From Paracoccus aerodenitrificans (GTDB lineage Bacteria; Pseudomonadota; Alphaproteobacteria; Rhodobacterales; Rhodobacteraceae), in the NCBI RefSeq assembly GCF_027913215.1, contig NZ_CP115784.1:2737501-2801500 (forward strand): a stretch of 64,000 nt of DNA, written 5' to 3'. The notes below the pieces were generated by a model. It searched no databases, was not told where the DNA came from, and saw only the letters and a list, made by a program, of their open reading frames with translations. Of this stretch, positions 19,680 through 28,078 are shown one piece after another (within the stretch, counting starts at the first letter, position 1; every line of letters begins with the position of its first letter). The translations under genes and the position numbers were made by a program.

Positions 19680-20606
19680 ATGGATACTTTTAGCCTAGAC
19701 GATTTCGACAATCCGCCCCCACCGCCGCGCTATCTCTACAAATATCTGTCCGCTGAGCGTGTCGGAAACGTTCTTGAAGGCGGCACAGTGCGGTTTACGC
19801 CACTGCTAGACACGAACGATACTTTTGAAGTTCGTTCGACGTTCGACAAGCTGGCCGGGCCGAAGATGCTGTCCATGCTTGCTGAGCAGATGGACAACAC
19901 CCTGTCCGAAGAATCGGTTCGCAAACTGACGGCGGACATGCTCAAAGAAAACGGCTTAGGTTTTTTGCCCCCTGATTTGGCTCTGCAAATTGCCGAACAA
20001 CACTACGGCGGCAATTTCATGGGGATGCTGCGGCAACAGATGCAGCAAGCCGTTGACACGATGCTAGTTCCTCACTTCAACGATCCTGAAAACGCCAAGA
20101 AGCTTTTGGAAAAGTTGGGTCGTGACCTGCTTTGCTTTTCTCTCTCTGAACGGATGGATAGTCCGCCCATGTGGGCACACTACGCCGACAACAACGCGGG
20201 TTTTGTGGTTGCGTTCGATACAGAGAACGCGTGGTTCCACCAGCGCAAGAACGGGGAAAAGACCCGGTTGCAGAAGGTCGCATATTTCGACGGGAAACTT
20301 GACGAACCACTTGAGAACCCGCAGGCGGCATTCATATCAAAGACAACGGATTGGGCATACGAACGTGAATGGCGGCTTTATATCAAGAATGGTGAAGCCG
20401 ATTTGACCGTTGGGAACGCCGACGATCCAATACAGTTGCTTAAGTTTCCGCCAGAAGCCGTTGACAGAATTATCTTGGGAGCGAAAACGCGCCCTGAAAT
20501 CGCGGACCGTATTCGTGATGCTGTAGCTAGCCGGTATCCACATGCACCCGTAATGCGTGCCGTGCCTAATCGGCAATCGCATACCTACGACGAAGTGTCA
20601 GAATGA
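19680..20606 (+). CDS. DUF2971-domain protein
   Basis: This 308-residue protein opens with a proline-rich tail and PRYLYKYLSAERV, then continues through LLDTNDTFE, MWAHYADNNAGFVVAFDTE and AYEREWRLY, the usual landmarks of the DUF2971 family of unknown function. Such genes are frequent on mobile islands. I start at the ATG at 19680 instead of an in-frame GTG at 19671. It is the first gene after tRNA-Ser, on the accessory side. A C/G-rich hairpin (ACCCCGGTT... AACCGGGGT) follows at about 20613-20646 and may end the transcript. Confidence 0.85.
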   Translation: MDTFSLDDFDNPPPPPRYLYKYLSAERVGNVLEGGTVRFTPLLDTNDTFEVRSTFDKLAGPKMLSMLAEQMDNTLSEESVRKLTADMLKENGLGFLPPDLALQIAEQHYGGNFMGMLRQQMQQAVDTMLVPHFNDPENAKKLLEKLGRDLLCFSLSERMDSPPMWAHYADNNAGFVVAFDTENAWFHQRKNGEKTRLQKVAYFDGKLDEPLENPQAAFISKTTDWAYEREWRLYIKNGEADLTVGNADDPIQLLKFPPEAVDRIILGAKTRPEIADRIRDAVASRYPHAPVMRAVPNRQSHTYDEVSE

Positions 20607-20695
20607 AAAGAGACCCCGGTTGCGACGGTGAACGCAAACCGGGGTCAGTTGCCTTTCAGGCGCAGCATTTCAGCTGGGATCTCCATGGCCGCCAG

Positions 20696-20880
20696 CTAGA
20701 CCGCCTCAGCAGGGGCAGCAAGTTGGCATTCCCAGCAACAATCATTGAGGAAAATGAGAAAATGGGATTCCAGGGTCGCCCACCAATAAAATTCATAAAC
20801 CACTGTTTTTCCTTTCAATTTTTGAATGTCGCTTTTCAGCCCATCATTATACCTTGGTCCTGCGCCCTGAAGCTGTTCCG
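20696..20880 (-). pseudogene. Possible gene tail truncated by the IS21-family element
   Basis: An open frame on the minus strand runs from the left edge of the IS21-family element to a TAG at 20696 and would encode about 60 C-terminal residues, with an aromatic stretch (YEFYWWATLESHFLIFL) and two close cysteines (CCWEC). I know no family. The frame has no start of its own outside the IS, so if real it is the tail of a gene cut by the insertion. Confidence 0.3.
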
Positions 20881-20994
20881 TGTGGAACGGCATGCAAAAC
20901 TGACCCCTATCTTGGGGTGATCGGCGTCCAAAAGTGACCCCCCTGATAATTCTGATCAGAAGCTTCCTCAAAAGCATGAGGGAGCAGTCAGGGG

Positions 20995-22641
20995 ATGTTG
21001 GTTGTGGAAACGATCGCGAAGATCAGGCGCGCGCATTTCGTCGAAGGCAAGTCGATCAAGCAGATCTGCCGTGAGTTGCGGCTGTCTCGGAACACGGTGC
21101 GTAAAGTCATCAGATCGGGCGCGACCGAATTCACCTATGACCGCACGACGCAACCGCGTCCGAAGATCGATCCCTGGCGGTCTGCACTGGACGACATGCT
21201 GGCCGAGAATGCGCGGCGGCCGAAGCGCGAACGCCTGACGCTGATCCGGGTCTACGAGGAGCTGCGCAACCGTGGCTATGACGGCAGCTATGATGCTATC
21301 CGGCGCTATGCGGCCAGTTGGTCGAAGGTAACGCAGGAGGCATCGGCTTCAGCCTATGTCCCGCTGATCTTCGATCCTGGTGAGGCCTACCAATTCGACT
21401 GGAGCCATGAGATCGTGATCCTCGATGGCGTGACCACGACGGTCAAGGTCGCCCATGTCCGGCTGTGCCACAGCCGGATGCCGTTCGTTGGGGCGTATCC
21501 GCGCGAGACGCAGGAGATGGTGTTCGACGCGCATGACAGGGCCTTCGCGTTCTTCGGCGGAGCCTGTGCCCGGGGCATCTATGACAACATGAAGACGGCG
21601 GTGGACACGATCTTTGTCGGCAAGGATCGCGCCTACAATCGCCGGTTCCAGCAGATGTGCGGGCACTATCTGGTCGAGCCGGCTGCCTGCACGCCCGCCT
21701 CAGGCTGGGAGAAAGGTCAGGTCGAGAACCAGGTGGGCGTGCTCCGGCGGCGGTTCTTCGTGCCGCGGCCGAAGTTCAAATCCTATGCTGAACTGAACGC
21801 TTGGCTCGAGGACCGATGCATTGCCTATGCCAAGGCGAACAAACACCCCGACATTCCGGACAGGACGATCTGGGAGGTGTTCGAGGAGGAGCGTCCGAGC
21901 CTGGTGCCTTATATCGGCCCGTTCGACGGCTTCCATGCAGTGCCGGCCTCCGTCTCCAAGACCTGTCTCGTGCGCTTCGACAAGAACCGCTACTCGGTCG
22001 ACGCCCGTGCGGTCGGGCGGCCCGTCGAGATCCGCGCCTATGCCGACAGGCTGGAATTTTGGCAGGATGGTCAGGTCGTGGCTCGCCATGATCGGGCCTT
22101 CGGTCGTGGCAAGGCGATCTACGACCCGCTCCATTACATCCCGGTTCTGGCGCGTAAACCTGGTGCCCTGCGCAACGGGGCGCCGTTCAAGGAGTGGGAC
22201 CTGCCTCCAGCCCTGTGCCGGTTGCAGCGCAGGCTAGAACGCCAGCCCGGCGGTGACCGTCAGGTGGTCGAGATCCTCGGGGCTGTGCTCACCGATGGCC
22301 TGGACGCCGTCGAAGCCGCCTGTGCGGAGGCCCTGTCTCACAACGTTCATTCCGCCGGCGTCGTGCTGAACATCCTGGCGCGTCACCGCGAACCGCCGCC
22401 ACCCCTGACGATCACGACGCCGGATGCGCTGAAGCTGGGCCGCAAACCCGCCGCCAATTGCGACCGCTATGACAGCCTGAGGAGGACAACAAATGGAACG
22501 ATCACAGGTGCTGGACGCCATGGGCCAGCTGAAGCTCTACGGCATGAGGACGGCCTACGACGAGATCATCACCACAGCGGTCAAGCGACAGCACGAGCCA
22601 CAGCAGATCATCGGCGATTTGCTGACCGCCGAGATCAGTGA
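20995..22641 (+). CDS. istA: IS21-family transposase IstA
   Basis: A DDE transposase of up to 548 residues with an N-terminal helix-turn-helix ([21 protein letters not shown] at 19-39). The catalytic core shows the first Asp in QFDWSH, the second in [10 protein letters not shown] and the Glu in [11 protein letters not shown]. The part after about residue 500 overlaps istB in another frame and looks like read-through; relatives stop near the istB start, so the functional end may be earlier or this copy may have lost its original stop. Confidence 0.93.
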   Translation: MLVVETIAKIRRAHFVEGKSIKQICRELRLSRNTVRKVIRSGATEFTYDRTTQPRPKIDPWRSALDDMLAENARRPKRERLTLIRVYEELRNRGYDGSYDAIRRYAASWSKVTQEASASAYVPLIFDPGEAYQFDWSHEIVILDGVTTTVKVAHVRLCHSRMPFVGAYPRETQEMVFDAHDRAFAFFGGACARGIYDNMKTAVDTIFVGKDRAYNRRFQQMCGHYLVEPAACTPASGWEKGQVENQVGVLRRRFFVPRPKFKSYAELNAWLEDRCIAYAKANKHPDIPDRTIWEVFEEERPSLVPYIGPFDGFHAVPASVSKTCLVRFDKNRYSVDARAVGRPVEIRAYADRLEFWQDGQVVARHDRAFGRGKAIYDPLHYIPVLARKPGALRNGAPFKEWDLPPALCRLQRRLERQPGGDRQVVEILGAVLTDGLDAVEAACAEALSHNVHSAGVVLNILARHREPPPPLTITTPDALKLGRKPAANCDRYDSLRRTTNGTITGAGRHGPAEALRHEDGLRRDHHHSGQATARATADHRRFADRRDQ

Positions 22642-23221
22642 GAAGCAGGTGCGCTCGATCAAATACCAGATGACCATCGCCAAACTGCCGCTGGCCAAGG
22701 AAGTCGACGAGTTCGACTTCGCGGCCGCCGAGGTCAACGAGACCCTGATCCGCGATTTGGCCACCGGAGACCTCCTCGATCATCAGCGCAACCTCGTGCT
22801 GATCGGCGGAACCGGGACTGGGAAGACCCATCTCGCGGTCAGCATCGCGCGCGCCTGTATCCGAAACGGCCGCCGGGGCCGCTTCTTCAACGTCGTCGAC
22901 CTAGTGAACAAGCTCGACGCCGAAGCCCGGGCCGAACGACAGGGCCGGACCGCGGAACTGATCTCCCGCCTCGACTTCCTGATCCTAGACGAACTTGGCT
23001 ATCTCCCGTTCGCCCAGACCGGCGGCCAGCTCCTATTCCATCTGATCAGCAAGCTTTACGAGCGGACCTCGATCATCGTCACCACCAATCTCGCCTTCGG
23101 CGAATGGCCCAGCGTCTTCGGCGACGCCAAGATGACCACCGCGCTCCTCGACCGGCTCACCCATCATTGCGAGATCGTCGAAACCGGCAACGAAAGCTGG
23201 CGCTTCAAGAACCGGGCGTAG
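22493..23221 (+). CDS. istB: IS21-family helper ATPase IstB
   Basis: A 242-residue AAA+ ATPase related to DnaA/DnaC. The Walker A is [15 protein letters not shown] near residues 101-115 and the Walker B region is [12 protein letters not shown]. IstB selects and remodels target DNA for the IstA transposase. The ATG at 22493 has GAGGAGG upstream and overlaps the 3' part of istA, the usual arrangement in this family. Confidence 0.95.
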   Translation: MERSQVLDAMGQLKLYGMRTAYDEIITTAVKRQHEPQQIIGDLLTAEISEKQVRSIKYQMTIAKLPLAKEVDEFDFAAAEVNETLIRDLATGDLLDHQRNLVLIGGTGTGKTHLAVSIARACIRNGRRGRFFNVVDLVNKLDAEARAERQGRTAELISRLDFLILDELGYLPFAQTGGQLLFHLISKLYERTSIIVTTNLAFGEWPSVFGDAKMTTALLDRLTHHCEIVETGNESWRFKNRA

Positions 23222-23350
23222 GGCAAGCGGAACCCCCGCTGGCCCGTCGCCGCGGCGTTACATGAAGACTACGCAGCGACGGGCCAGCTCAGCTCCAGAG
23301 GGGTCAATTTTGGACGCCGATAAGGGGTCACGATTGGATGCCGATTGACA

Positions 23351-24610
23351 GTGAAGAGATTGAGACTGAACGAAAAATCGGTGCGGGAGGCAGTGCCTGA
23401 ACCGGGTCGGGACTATCAGATTTTCGACAGCGAGGTGCGGGGGTTCGCGATCTGCATCTACCGCTCCGGTAACCGGGCTTTTACGCTGGATTACCACCAT
23501 GCCGGGCGGCAACGGCGGATGACGCTGGGGCGCTGGCCGGAATGGTCGACGGCGGCAGCGCGGGAACGCGCGAAGGAGTTGCGCCGCGACATCGATGCCG
23601 GGGGCGATCCGCTGGGCGCGAAGGAGGACGGGCGCGAGGCACCGCGTGTACGTGACCTGATAGACCGCTATGTCGAGGTGCATCTGCCCAATCTGGCGAA
23701 GACCAACGCCTCGGATCAGCGGTCGATGCTTACCAAGCTGGTCGGCCCGGAGTGGAACAACCGCCTCGTCACCGAAATCACACCCTATGATGTGGAAAAG
23801 CTTCTGAACCGGATCGCCGAGGGCCGCGCCCGGCCACACAAGCAGAAGCCCAACAACCGGGCGCGCAAGCTGCAGGGATCGAAACCCACGCCCATCCGCG
23901 CCAACCGGGTCGGTGAAGTGCTGCGCAAAATGTTCACCTATGCGCAGAGTTGGGGCTGGCGCGAGGACAATCCGGCCTCTGGCTTTCGTCGGCGGATCGA
24001 GAACCCGCGCGAGCGGTTCCTGTCGCAGGAGGAAATTCGCAAGCTCGCCGCAGCGCTGGACGCCGCCGAGGATCGACGTGCGGCGGATATCATCAGGCTC
24101 TGCATGCTGACAGGGGCACGGGTCGGCGAGGTCCGGCAGGCCCGGTTCGAGCATTTCAACCTCGAACATCTCAGCTGGTCGAAGCCCGCCAGCATGACCA
24201 AGCAGCGGAAGATCCACCGCCTGCCGATCTCGGATGAAGCCACCGCGATTGTGCGCCAGCGGCAGTTGCTGGTGCCACGCGGCTGCCCACTGCTGTTCCC
24301 GGGCGACGTGCCCGACGAGCCGGTGAAGGAAATCCGCCGGTTCTGGAAACAGATCCAGAAGCAGGTCTGCATCGAGGACGTGCGCATTCACGACCTGCGC
24401 CACACCTTCGCCTCGCTGCTGGTCAGTGGCGGTGCCTCGCTGGAAATGATCGGCAAGCTGCTGGGCCACAGCCAGACCCAGACCACGGCGCGCTATGCCC
24501 ATCTGATGGATTCGCCGCTGCGCGCCGGTGTCGATGCGGTGGCTAGCGCCTTCCGGCCAAAACCCGTGCTGGTCCATGATGCAGAGGATCAGGCGCGCAA
24601 AAGCGCCTGA
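23351..24610 (+). CDS. int: Tyrosine recombinase (phage/island integrase)
   Basis: About 419 residues with three parts: an N-terminal arm-binding domain of the DUF4102 type (VRGFAICIYRSGNRAFTLDY), a SAM-like core-binding domain near 100-190, and a C-terminal catalytic domain with Arg in LTGARVGEVR, HDLRH near 348, GHSQTQTTARYAH with the second His and the nucleophile Tyr. All key residues are present. The IS21-family element ends at the base before the GTG I use (23351), or 6 bases inside an alternative TTG at 23345, so the native promoter and perhaps the first codons were replaced. Confidence 0.9.
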   Translation: MKRLRLNEKSVREAVPEPGRDYQIFDSEVRGFAICIYRSGNRAFTLDYHHAGRQRRMTLGRWPEWSTAAARERAKELRRDIDAGGDPLGAKEDGREAPRVRDLIDRYVEVHLPNLAKTNASDQRSMLTKLVGPEWNNRLVTEITPYDVEKLLNRIAEGRARPHKQKPNNRARKLQGSKPTPIRANRVGEVLRKMFTYAQSWGWREDNPASGFRRRIENPRERFLSQEEIRKLAAALDAAEDRRAADIIRLCMLTGARVGEVRQARFEHFNLEHLSWSKPASMTKQRKIHRLPISDEATAIVRQRQLLVPRGCPLLFPGDVPDEPVKEIRRFWKQIQKQVCIEDVRIHDLRHTFASLLVSGGASLEMIGKLLGHSQTQTTARYAHLMDSPLRAGVDAVASAFRPKPVLVHDAEDQARKSA

Positions 24611-24630
24611 TCCAAGCTGGACGGCGGCTG

Positions 24631-24885
24631 TCACTCCGCGTCCTGCAGCCTCTTCCAGATCGGCCCCAGCCTGCGCCGGATCGTCCGCTCATCGGGCACT
24701 TCCGCATCCGCGCCGCTTTCGCCGAACCAGTCCAGCGCGCCGGCGAGCCCCAACTTCTGCCTTGGCGACACGGCCTGCCCCAATCGGATCGCCGCGAAGA
24801 TGACTATGAAGATCGGGATCATGCCCGAGATGATCGTGCTGACCGAAGCGGACGCCCCCCCCGCAATGCCGAAAGTTTGAGACAC
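24631..24885 (-). pseudogene. Chimeric remnant: membrane-transporter piece joined to an unrelated tail
   Basis: An 84-codon frame from a GTG at 24885. Residues about 14-48 (VSTIISGMIPIFIVIFAAIRLGQ and following) look like the last helices of a DMT/EamA-type exporter. Residues about 50-84 (WFGESGADAEVPDERTIRRR) resemble charged C-termini of small proteins found beside integrases; this second likeness is from memory. It lies tail-to-tail with the integrase and is best read as a deletion joint. Not expected to be functional. Confidence 0.45.
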
Positions 24886-24978
24886 CTAGCCTAAAGCCAT
24901 TGGATTGCCAGATCCAAATTCCTGCCTTCGCCAGCGATGACAGGACGAGGGCGCGGCGCGCAGCAGCGGACCGCGTTC

Positions 24979-25779
24979 TCAGTCGTCCCTGTAGGTCCAC
25001 AGATAGCTTGGCGGCATTGGCCCCTTGTTGCGCCCGCCCTGCTGTTTCTGTTCCCAAGCATGGGCCAAAATACCGACCGAGCGCGACAGGCAGAAGATGC
25101 CGCGCGCCAGCGGTGAGGCGAAGCCCAGCTCGGCGAAGATCACCGCCGTGGCGCCGTCTATGTTCATCGGCACACCATGCGTCCGGCCCGCCAGCTCGGC
25201 CTCGATGGCCCGGGCAATGGCGACGAAACGGCCCGAGATCTCGCCCTGGGCGACCAGATCATCGACCAGCCCCAGCAGCCGCGGTGTGCGCGGATCACCG
25301 TCCTTGTGGAAGCGGTGCCCGTAGCCCGGCACGAACTTGCCCTTCTCGGCGCGGAATGCCACCAGCATCTCGGGCACCGCCGACACACCGCCCGCCGCGT
25401 CGATCCGCTCGAACAGCTCGACCAGCTGTTCCCCGGCGCCGCCGTGGACATCACCCAGCACGTTGACCGCCGATCCCATGGCGTTGTTCAGACCCACGCC
25501 GCAGGTGATGGCCATGCGCGCCGTTGCGATCGAGGGAGCCTGCGGCCCGTGATCGACCGAGGCCACCAGCGCCGCTTCCAGCAGCTTCGCCTGGCCCTCA
25601 CTCGGCACGTCGCCGCGCAGCATCAGCCAGATCATCTGCGGGAAGCTGACGGTGCCGATCAGATCCTGGATGGGATGGCCGCGAAACTTGATCACGCCCG
25701 GTTCCATCCGGATGATCGAGGTAGTCCACCAGTCCGAAACCGCCTTGTCCGTCGCCGTAGCTTTCGTCGCCTCAGTCAT
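24979..25779 (-). CDS. Citryl-CoA lyase (citrate synthase fold)
   Basis: The start at 25779 has AAGGTGG upstream and yields 266 residues, shorter than citrate synthase (about 430) and matching the group usually named citryl-CoA lyase, which splits citryl-CoA or a homologue into acetyl-CoA and an oxoacid. The citrate-synthase catalytic set is visible: His in GDVHGGAG, His in GYGHRFH, Asp in NIDGATAVIFAELGF. It is the last gene of a seven-gene operon and overlaps the CoA-transferase gene by 8 bases. This suggests the two work in sequence: CoA transfer onto the acid, then cleavage. Confidence 0.85.
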   Translation of the reverse strand: MTEATKATATDKAVSDWWTTSIIRMEPGVIKFRGHPIQDLIGTVSFPQMIWLMLRGDVPSEGQAKLLEAALVASVDHGPQAPSIATARMAITCGVGLNNAMGSAVNVLGDVHGGAGEQLVELFERIDAAGGVSAVPEMLVAFRAEKGKFVPGYGHRFHKDGDPRTPRLLGLVDDLVAQGEISGRFVAIARAIEAELAGRTHGVPMNIDGATAVIFAELGFASPLARGIFCLSRSVGILAHAWEQKQQGGRNKGPMPPSYLWTYRDD

Positions 25780-26959
25780 CGCCCACCACCTTTCGCTGCT
25801 GCCCCAGATAGCGGTCTCCATCCTGGCCCAGCCGGGGCGGCGGGGCCGCGACACAGGGCCGCTCGCCGTTAATCTTCACCGGCGAGGCGACCAGCGACAG
25901 CCGCCCACCGCGTGCGCCCTCGAAGGCGCCGAAATCGCGCACCAGCCCGCGTTCGGACAGGTGATCAGAGGCCAGCACTTCCTCAACCTTCAGGACCGCG
26001 CCCGCAGGCACGCCAAGCGGGTTCAACTCGGACTCCCACTGGCGGGCGGACTTGGCGGCCAGGGCTGCCTCGATCTCGGCCCGCAGGGCCTCGCGATTGG
26101 CCTTGCGGTCATCGCGCTGGCTATAGTCGGGATGGCTCAGCAGATCCTCGCGGCCCAGGTGACGGCAAAGCGCCTCCCACTGGCGGCTTTCATTGGCAGC
26201 GATGTTCAGCAGGCCATCGCCGGTCCGGAAGGCGCCCGAGGGGGCCGCCGTCATGTTCTCGTTGCCGATCACCGCAGGCGGCACGCCCGCCACCAGCCAG
26301 TTGGACACAGCCCAGCCCATTGTCGCCACTGTCGCCTCCAGCATGGAAACGTCGATGAAGCGCGCCTCGCTGCGATCCGCCAGGGCAGCGCAGATCGACA
26401 TGGCGGCGGTTAACCCGCCGATGGTGTCAGCCACCGGGAAACCCACGCGCAGCGGGTTGACCGTGGGCGTGCCGGTGACGGCCATGACCCCCGCCGCGCC
26501 CTGGATGATCTGGTCATAGGCCGGGCGCTTGGCCCAAGGGCCTGTCTGCCCGAAGCCCGAAATGGCGCAATAGATCAAGTCGGCCTTGCGGGCGCGGAGC
26601 AGCTCCCAGCCCAGGCCCAGCCTATCCATCACTCCAGGGCGGAAGTTCTCGACCACCACGTCCGAGGTCTCGACCAGGGTCAGGAAATCCACCTTGCCCT
26701 CGGCGCTTTTTAGATCCAGCTCGACCGAACCCTTGCCGGCATTCTGCGCCAGGAAGGACACGCCCATCAAATCCGCCGAAAGCGCACGCGACGCGCCCAG
26801 CTGACGCGCTAGGTCGCCCCGGCCTGGGATCTCGATCTTGATGACCTCGGCACCCAAATGTGCCAGCTGCTGGCAGGCGAATGGGCCCGCCAGCACGTTT
26901 GTCATGTCCAGCACCCGGACATCGGAAAGCGGAGAGGTGGCTTTGTTGTCCTGGGTCAT
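25772..26959 (-). CDS. Class III CoA-transferase (CaiB/BaiF family)
   Basis: A 395-residue enzyme of the CaiB/BaiF type. N-terminal DVRVLDMTNVLAGPFACQQL and then LAHLGAEVIKIE are the family start. The likely catalytic aspartate is in GFPVADTIGG near residue 175, where the acyl-CoA anhydride forms. It would move CoA from a donor such as succinyl-CoA or acetyl-CoA to the carboxylic acid handled by this operon. It overlaps the alcohol dehydrogenase gene by 4 bases and the lyase gene by 8 bases, which indicates tight coupling. Confidence 0.92.
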   Translation of the reverse strand: MTQDNKATSPLSDVRVLDMTNVLAGPFACQQLAHLGAEVIKIEIPGRGDLARQLGASRALSADLMGVSFLAQNAGKGSVELDLKSAEGKVDFLTLVETSDVVVENFRPGVMDRLGLGWELLRARKADLIYCAISGFGQTGPWAKRPAYDQIIQGAAGVMAVTGTPTVNPLRVGFPVADTIGGLTAAMSICAALADRSEARFIDVSMLEATVATMGWAVSNWLVAGVPPAVIGNENMTAAPSGAFRTGDGLLNIAANESRQWEALCRHLGREDLLSHPDYSQRDDRKANREALRAEIEAALAAKSARQWESELNPLGVPAGAVLKVEEVLASDHLSERGLVRDFGAFEGARGGRLSLVASPVKINGERPCVAAPPPRLGQDGDRYLGQQRKVVGDD

Positions 26960-28074
26960 GCGCCCTCCGCGAAGGTGACGACCGGCTTGACCTCGGTCTG
27001 CTGCTTCATCGCCGCCAGTGCGTCGTTCACCTGGTCCAGCCGATAGTGGTTGGAGATCAGCCGCTCAAAAGGCAGGTCGGCGCCGTGACGACGGATGAAT
27101 TCCATCGCGGCCCAGTAATCCTTGGCGCCGCCCGCCAGCGAGCCCAGTACCCTCAGATTGCGGTTTACGAAGGTCGATGGCTTGATCGTCACCTCGCCCT
27201 GCCCCAGTTGGCCGACCAGCACGTAGCTGCCGCCACGCCGCGCGAGTTGCAGCCCCTCGGTGAAGGCTTGCGGGATGCCCGCAAACTCCATCACCACATC
27301 GGCACCACGTCCCTCGGTTGCCTCCAGCACGAAGGCCTGACGGTCCTCAGCCGACATTGTCTCAACCGACAGCACGTCATCGGCGCCGAAGGCGCGGGCC
27401 AGGTCGAGCCGGACATCCGGCGCACCGATGGCGATCACCCGCCGCGCACCGGACATCCGGGCCACGCCGGTGGCTAGAAGGCCTAGGGGGCCCGTGCCCT
27501 GTACCACCACCGTGTCGGTATGCCGGATCTCACCCAGTTCCTCCACCGCGTGGATGACCGAGCGGAAGGCGCAGCTGGCCATGCTGGCTAGCGGGCTGGC
27601 GACGCTGTCGGGCACCTTCACCCGACCGGATTCGGGCAGCACGTAGACATATTCGGAGAAGCCCCCCAATAGGTAGGGCAAGCGCTCCATCGTCTCGTAC
27701 ATATATGCGCGGGCGTTCTGGCACAGGGTCGGCTTGGCCGCGACAGTACACATGTAGCAATGGCCGCAGTTGGTGCGGGTCCAGGTGATGCGGTCGCCGA
27801 CGCGCAGGTCCTGGCCGACGCTGTCGCGCTCGGAGCCGGGGCCAATTGCGGCGACGGTGCCAGTCATCTCGTGGCCGACGATCACCGGCAGTTCGACGGG
27901 GCGCGCCAGGGCGCCGTTGGCTAGGTGCACGTCGGTGCCACATATGGTGCAGCAATCGGTCCTCACCAGGATCGCGCCGGGCTCGATCTTCTGAGGGACG
28001 GGAACGTCCTCGATCTTCAGCGGGGCGCCGTACTGACGCAGGACCGCCGCGCGGGAATGGTCGGGAAGTTTCAT
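26956..28074 (-). CDS. Zinc-dependent alcohol dehydrogenase (MDR family)
   Basis: With the ATG at 28074 the protein has 372 residues. Catalytic zinc ligands are in CTICGTDVH and GHEMTG. The structural zinc loop NCGHCYMCTVAAKPTLC has all four cysteines, and the NAD-binding motif GTGPLGLLATG is in place. It should oxidise a primary or secondary alcohol, whose aldehyde could pass to the dehydrogenase encoded just upstream. The aldehyde dehydrogenase stop lies 4 bases before this start. Confidence 0.92.
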   Translation of the reverse strand: MKLPDHSRAAVLRQYGAPLKIEDVPVPQKIEPGAILVRTDCCTICGTDVHLANGALARPVELPVIVGHEMTGTVAAIGPGSERDSVGQDLRVGDRITWTRTNCGHCYMCTVAAKPTLCQNARAYMYETMERLPYLLGGFSEYVYVLPESGRVKVPDSVASPLASMASCAFRSVIHAVEELGEIRHTDTVVVQGTGPLGLLATGVARMSGARRVIAIGAPDVRLDLARAFGADDVLSVETMSAEDRQAFVLEATEGRGADVVMEFAGIPQAFTEGLQLARRGGSYVLVGQLGQGEVTIKPSTFVNRNLRVLGSLAGGAKDYWAAMEFIRRHGADLPFERLISNHYRLDQVNDALAAMKQQTEVKPVVTFAEGA

Positions 28075-28078
28075 CGGC

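Larger units (their letters stand above)
20881..23350 (+). mobile_element. IS21-family insertion sequence
   Basis: A complete-looking element of about 2.47 kb with istA and istB. Each end carries two copies of a related motif, as IS21 elements do. Left: CGGCATGCAAAACTGACCCC (20888-20907) and CGGCGTCCAAAAGTGACCCC (20922-20941). Right, read inward on the minus strand: CGGCATCCAATCGTGACCCC and CGGCGTCCAAAATTGACCCC. The tips are TGTGGAA on the left and TGTCAAT on the right. I see no matching target duplication in the flanks (TTCCG versus GTGAA), so one end may have been rearranged. Confidence 0.88.
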
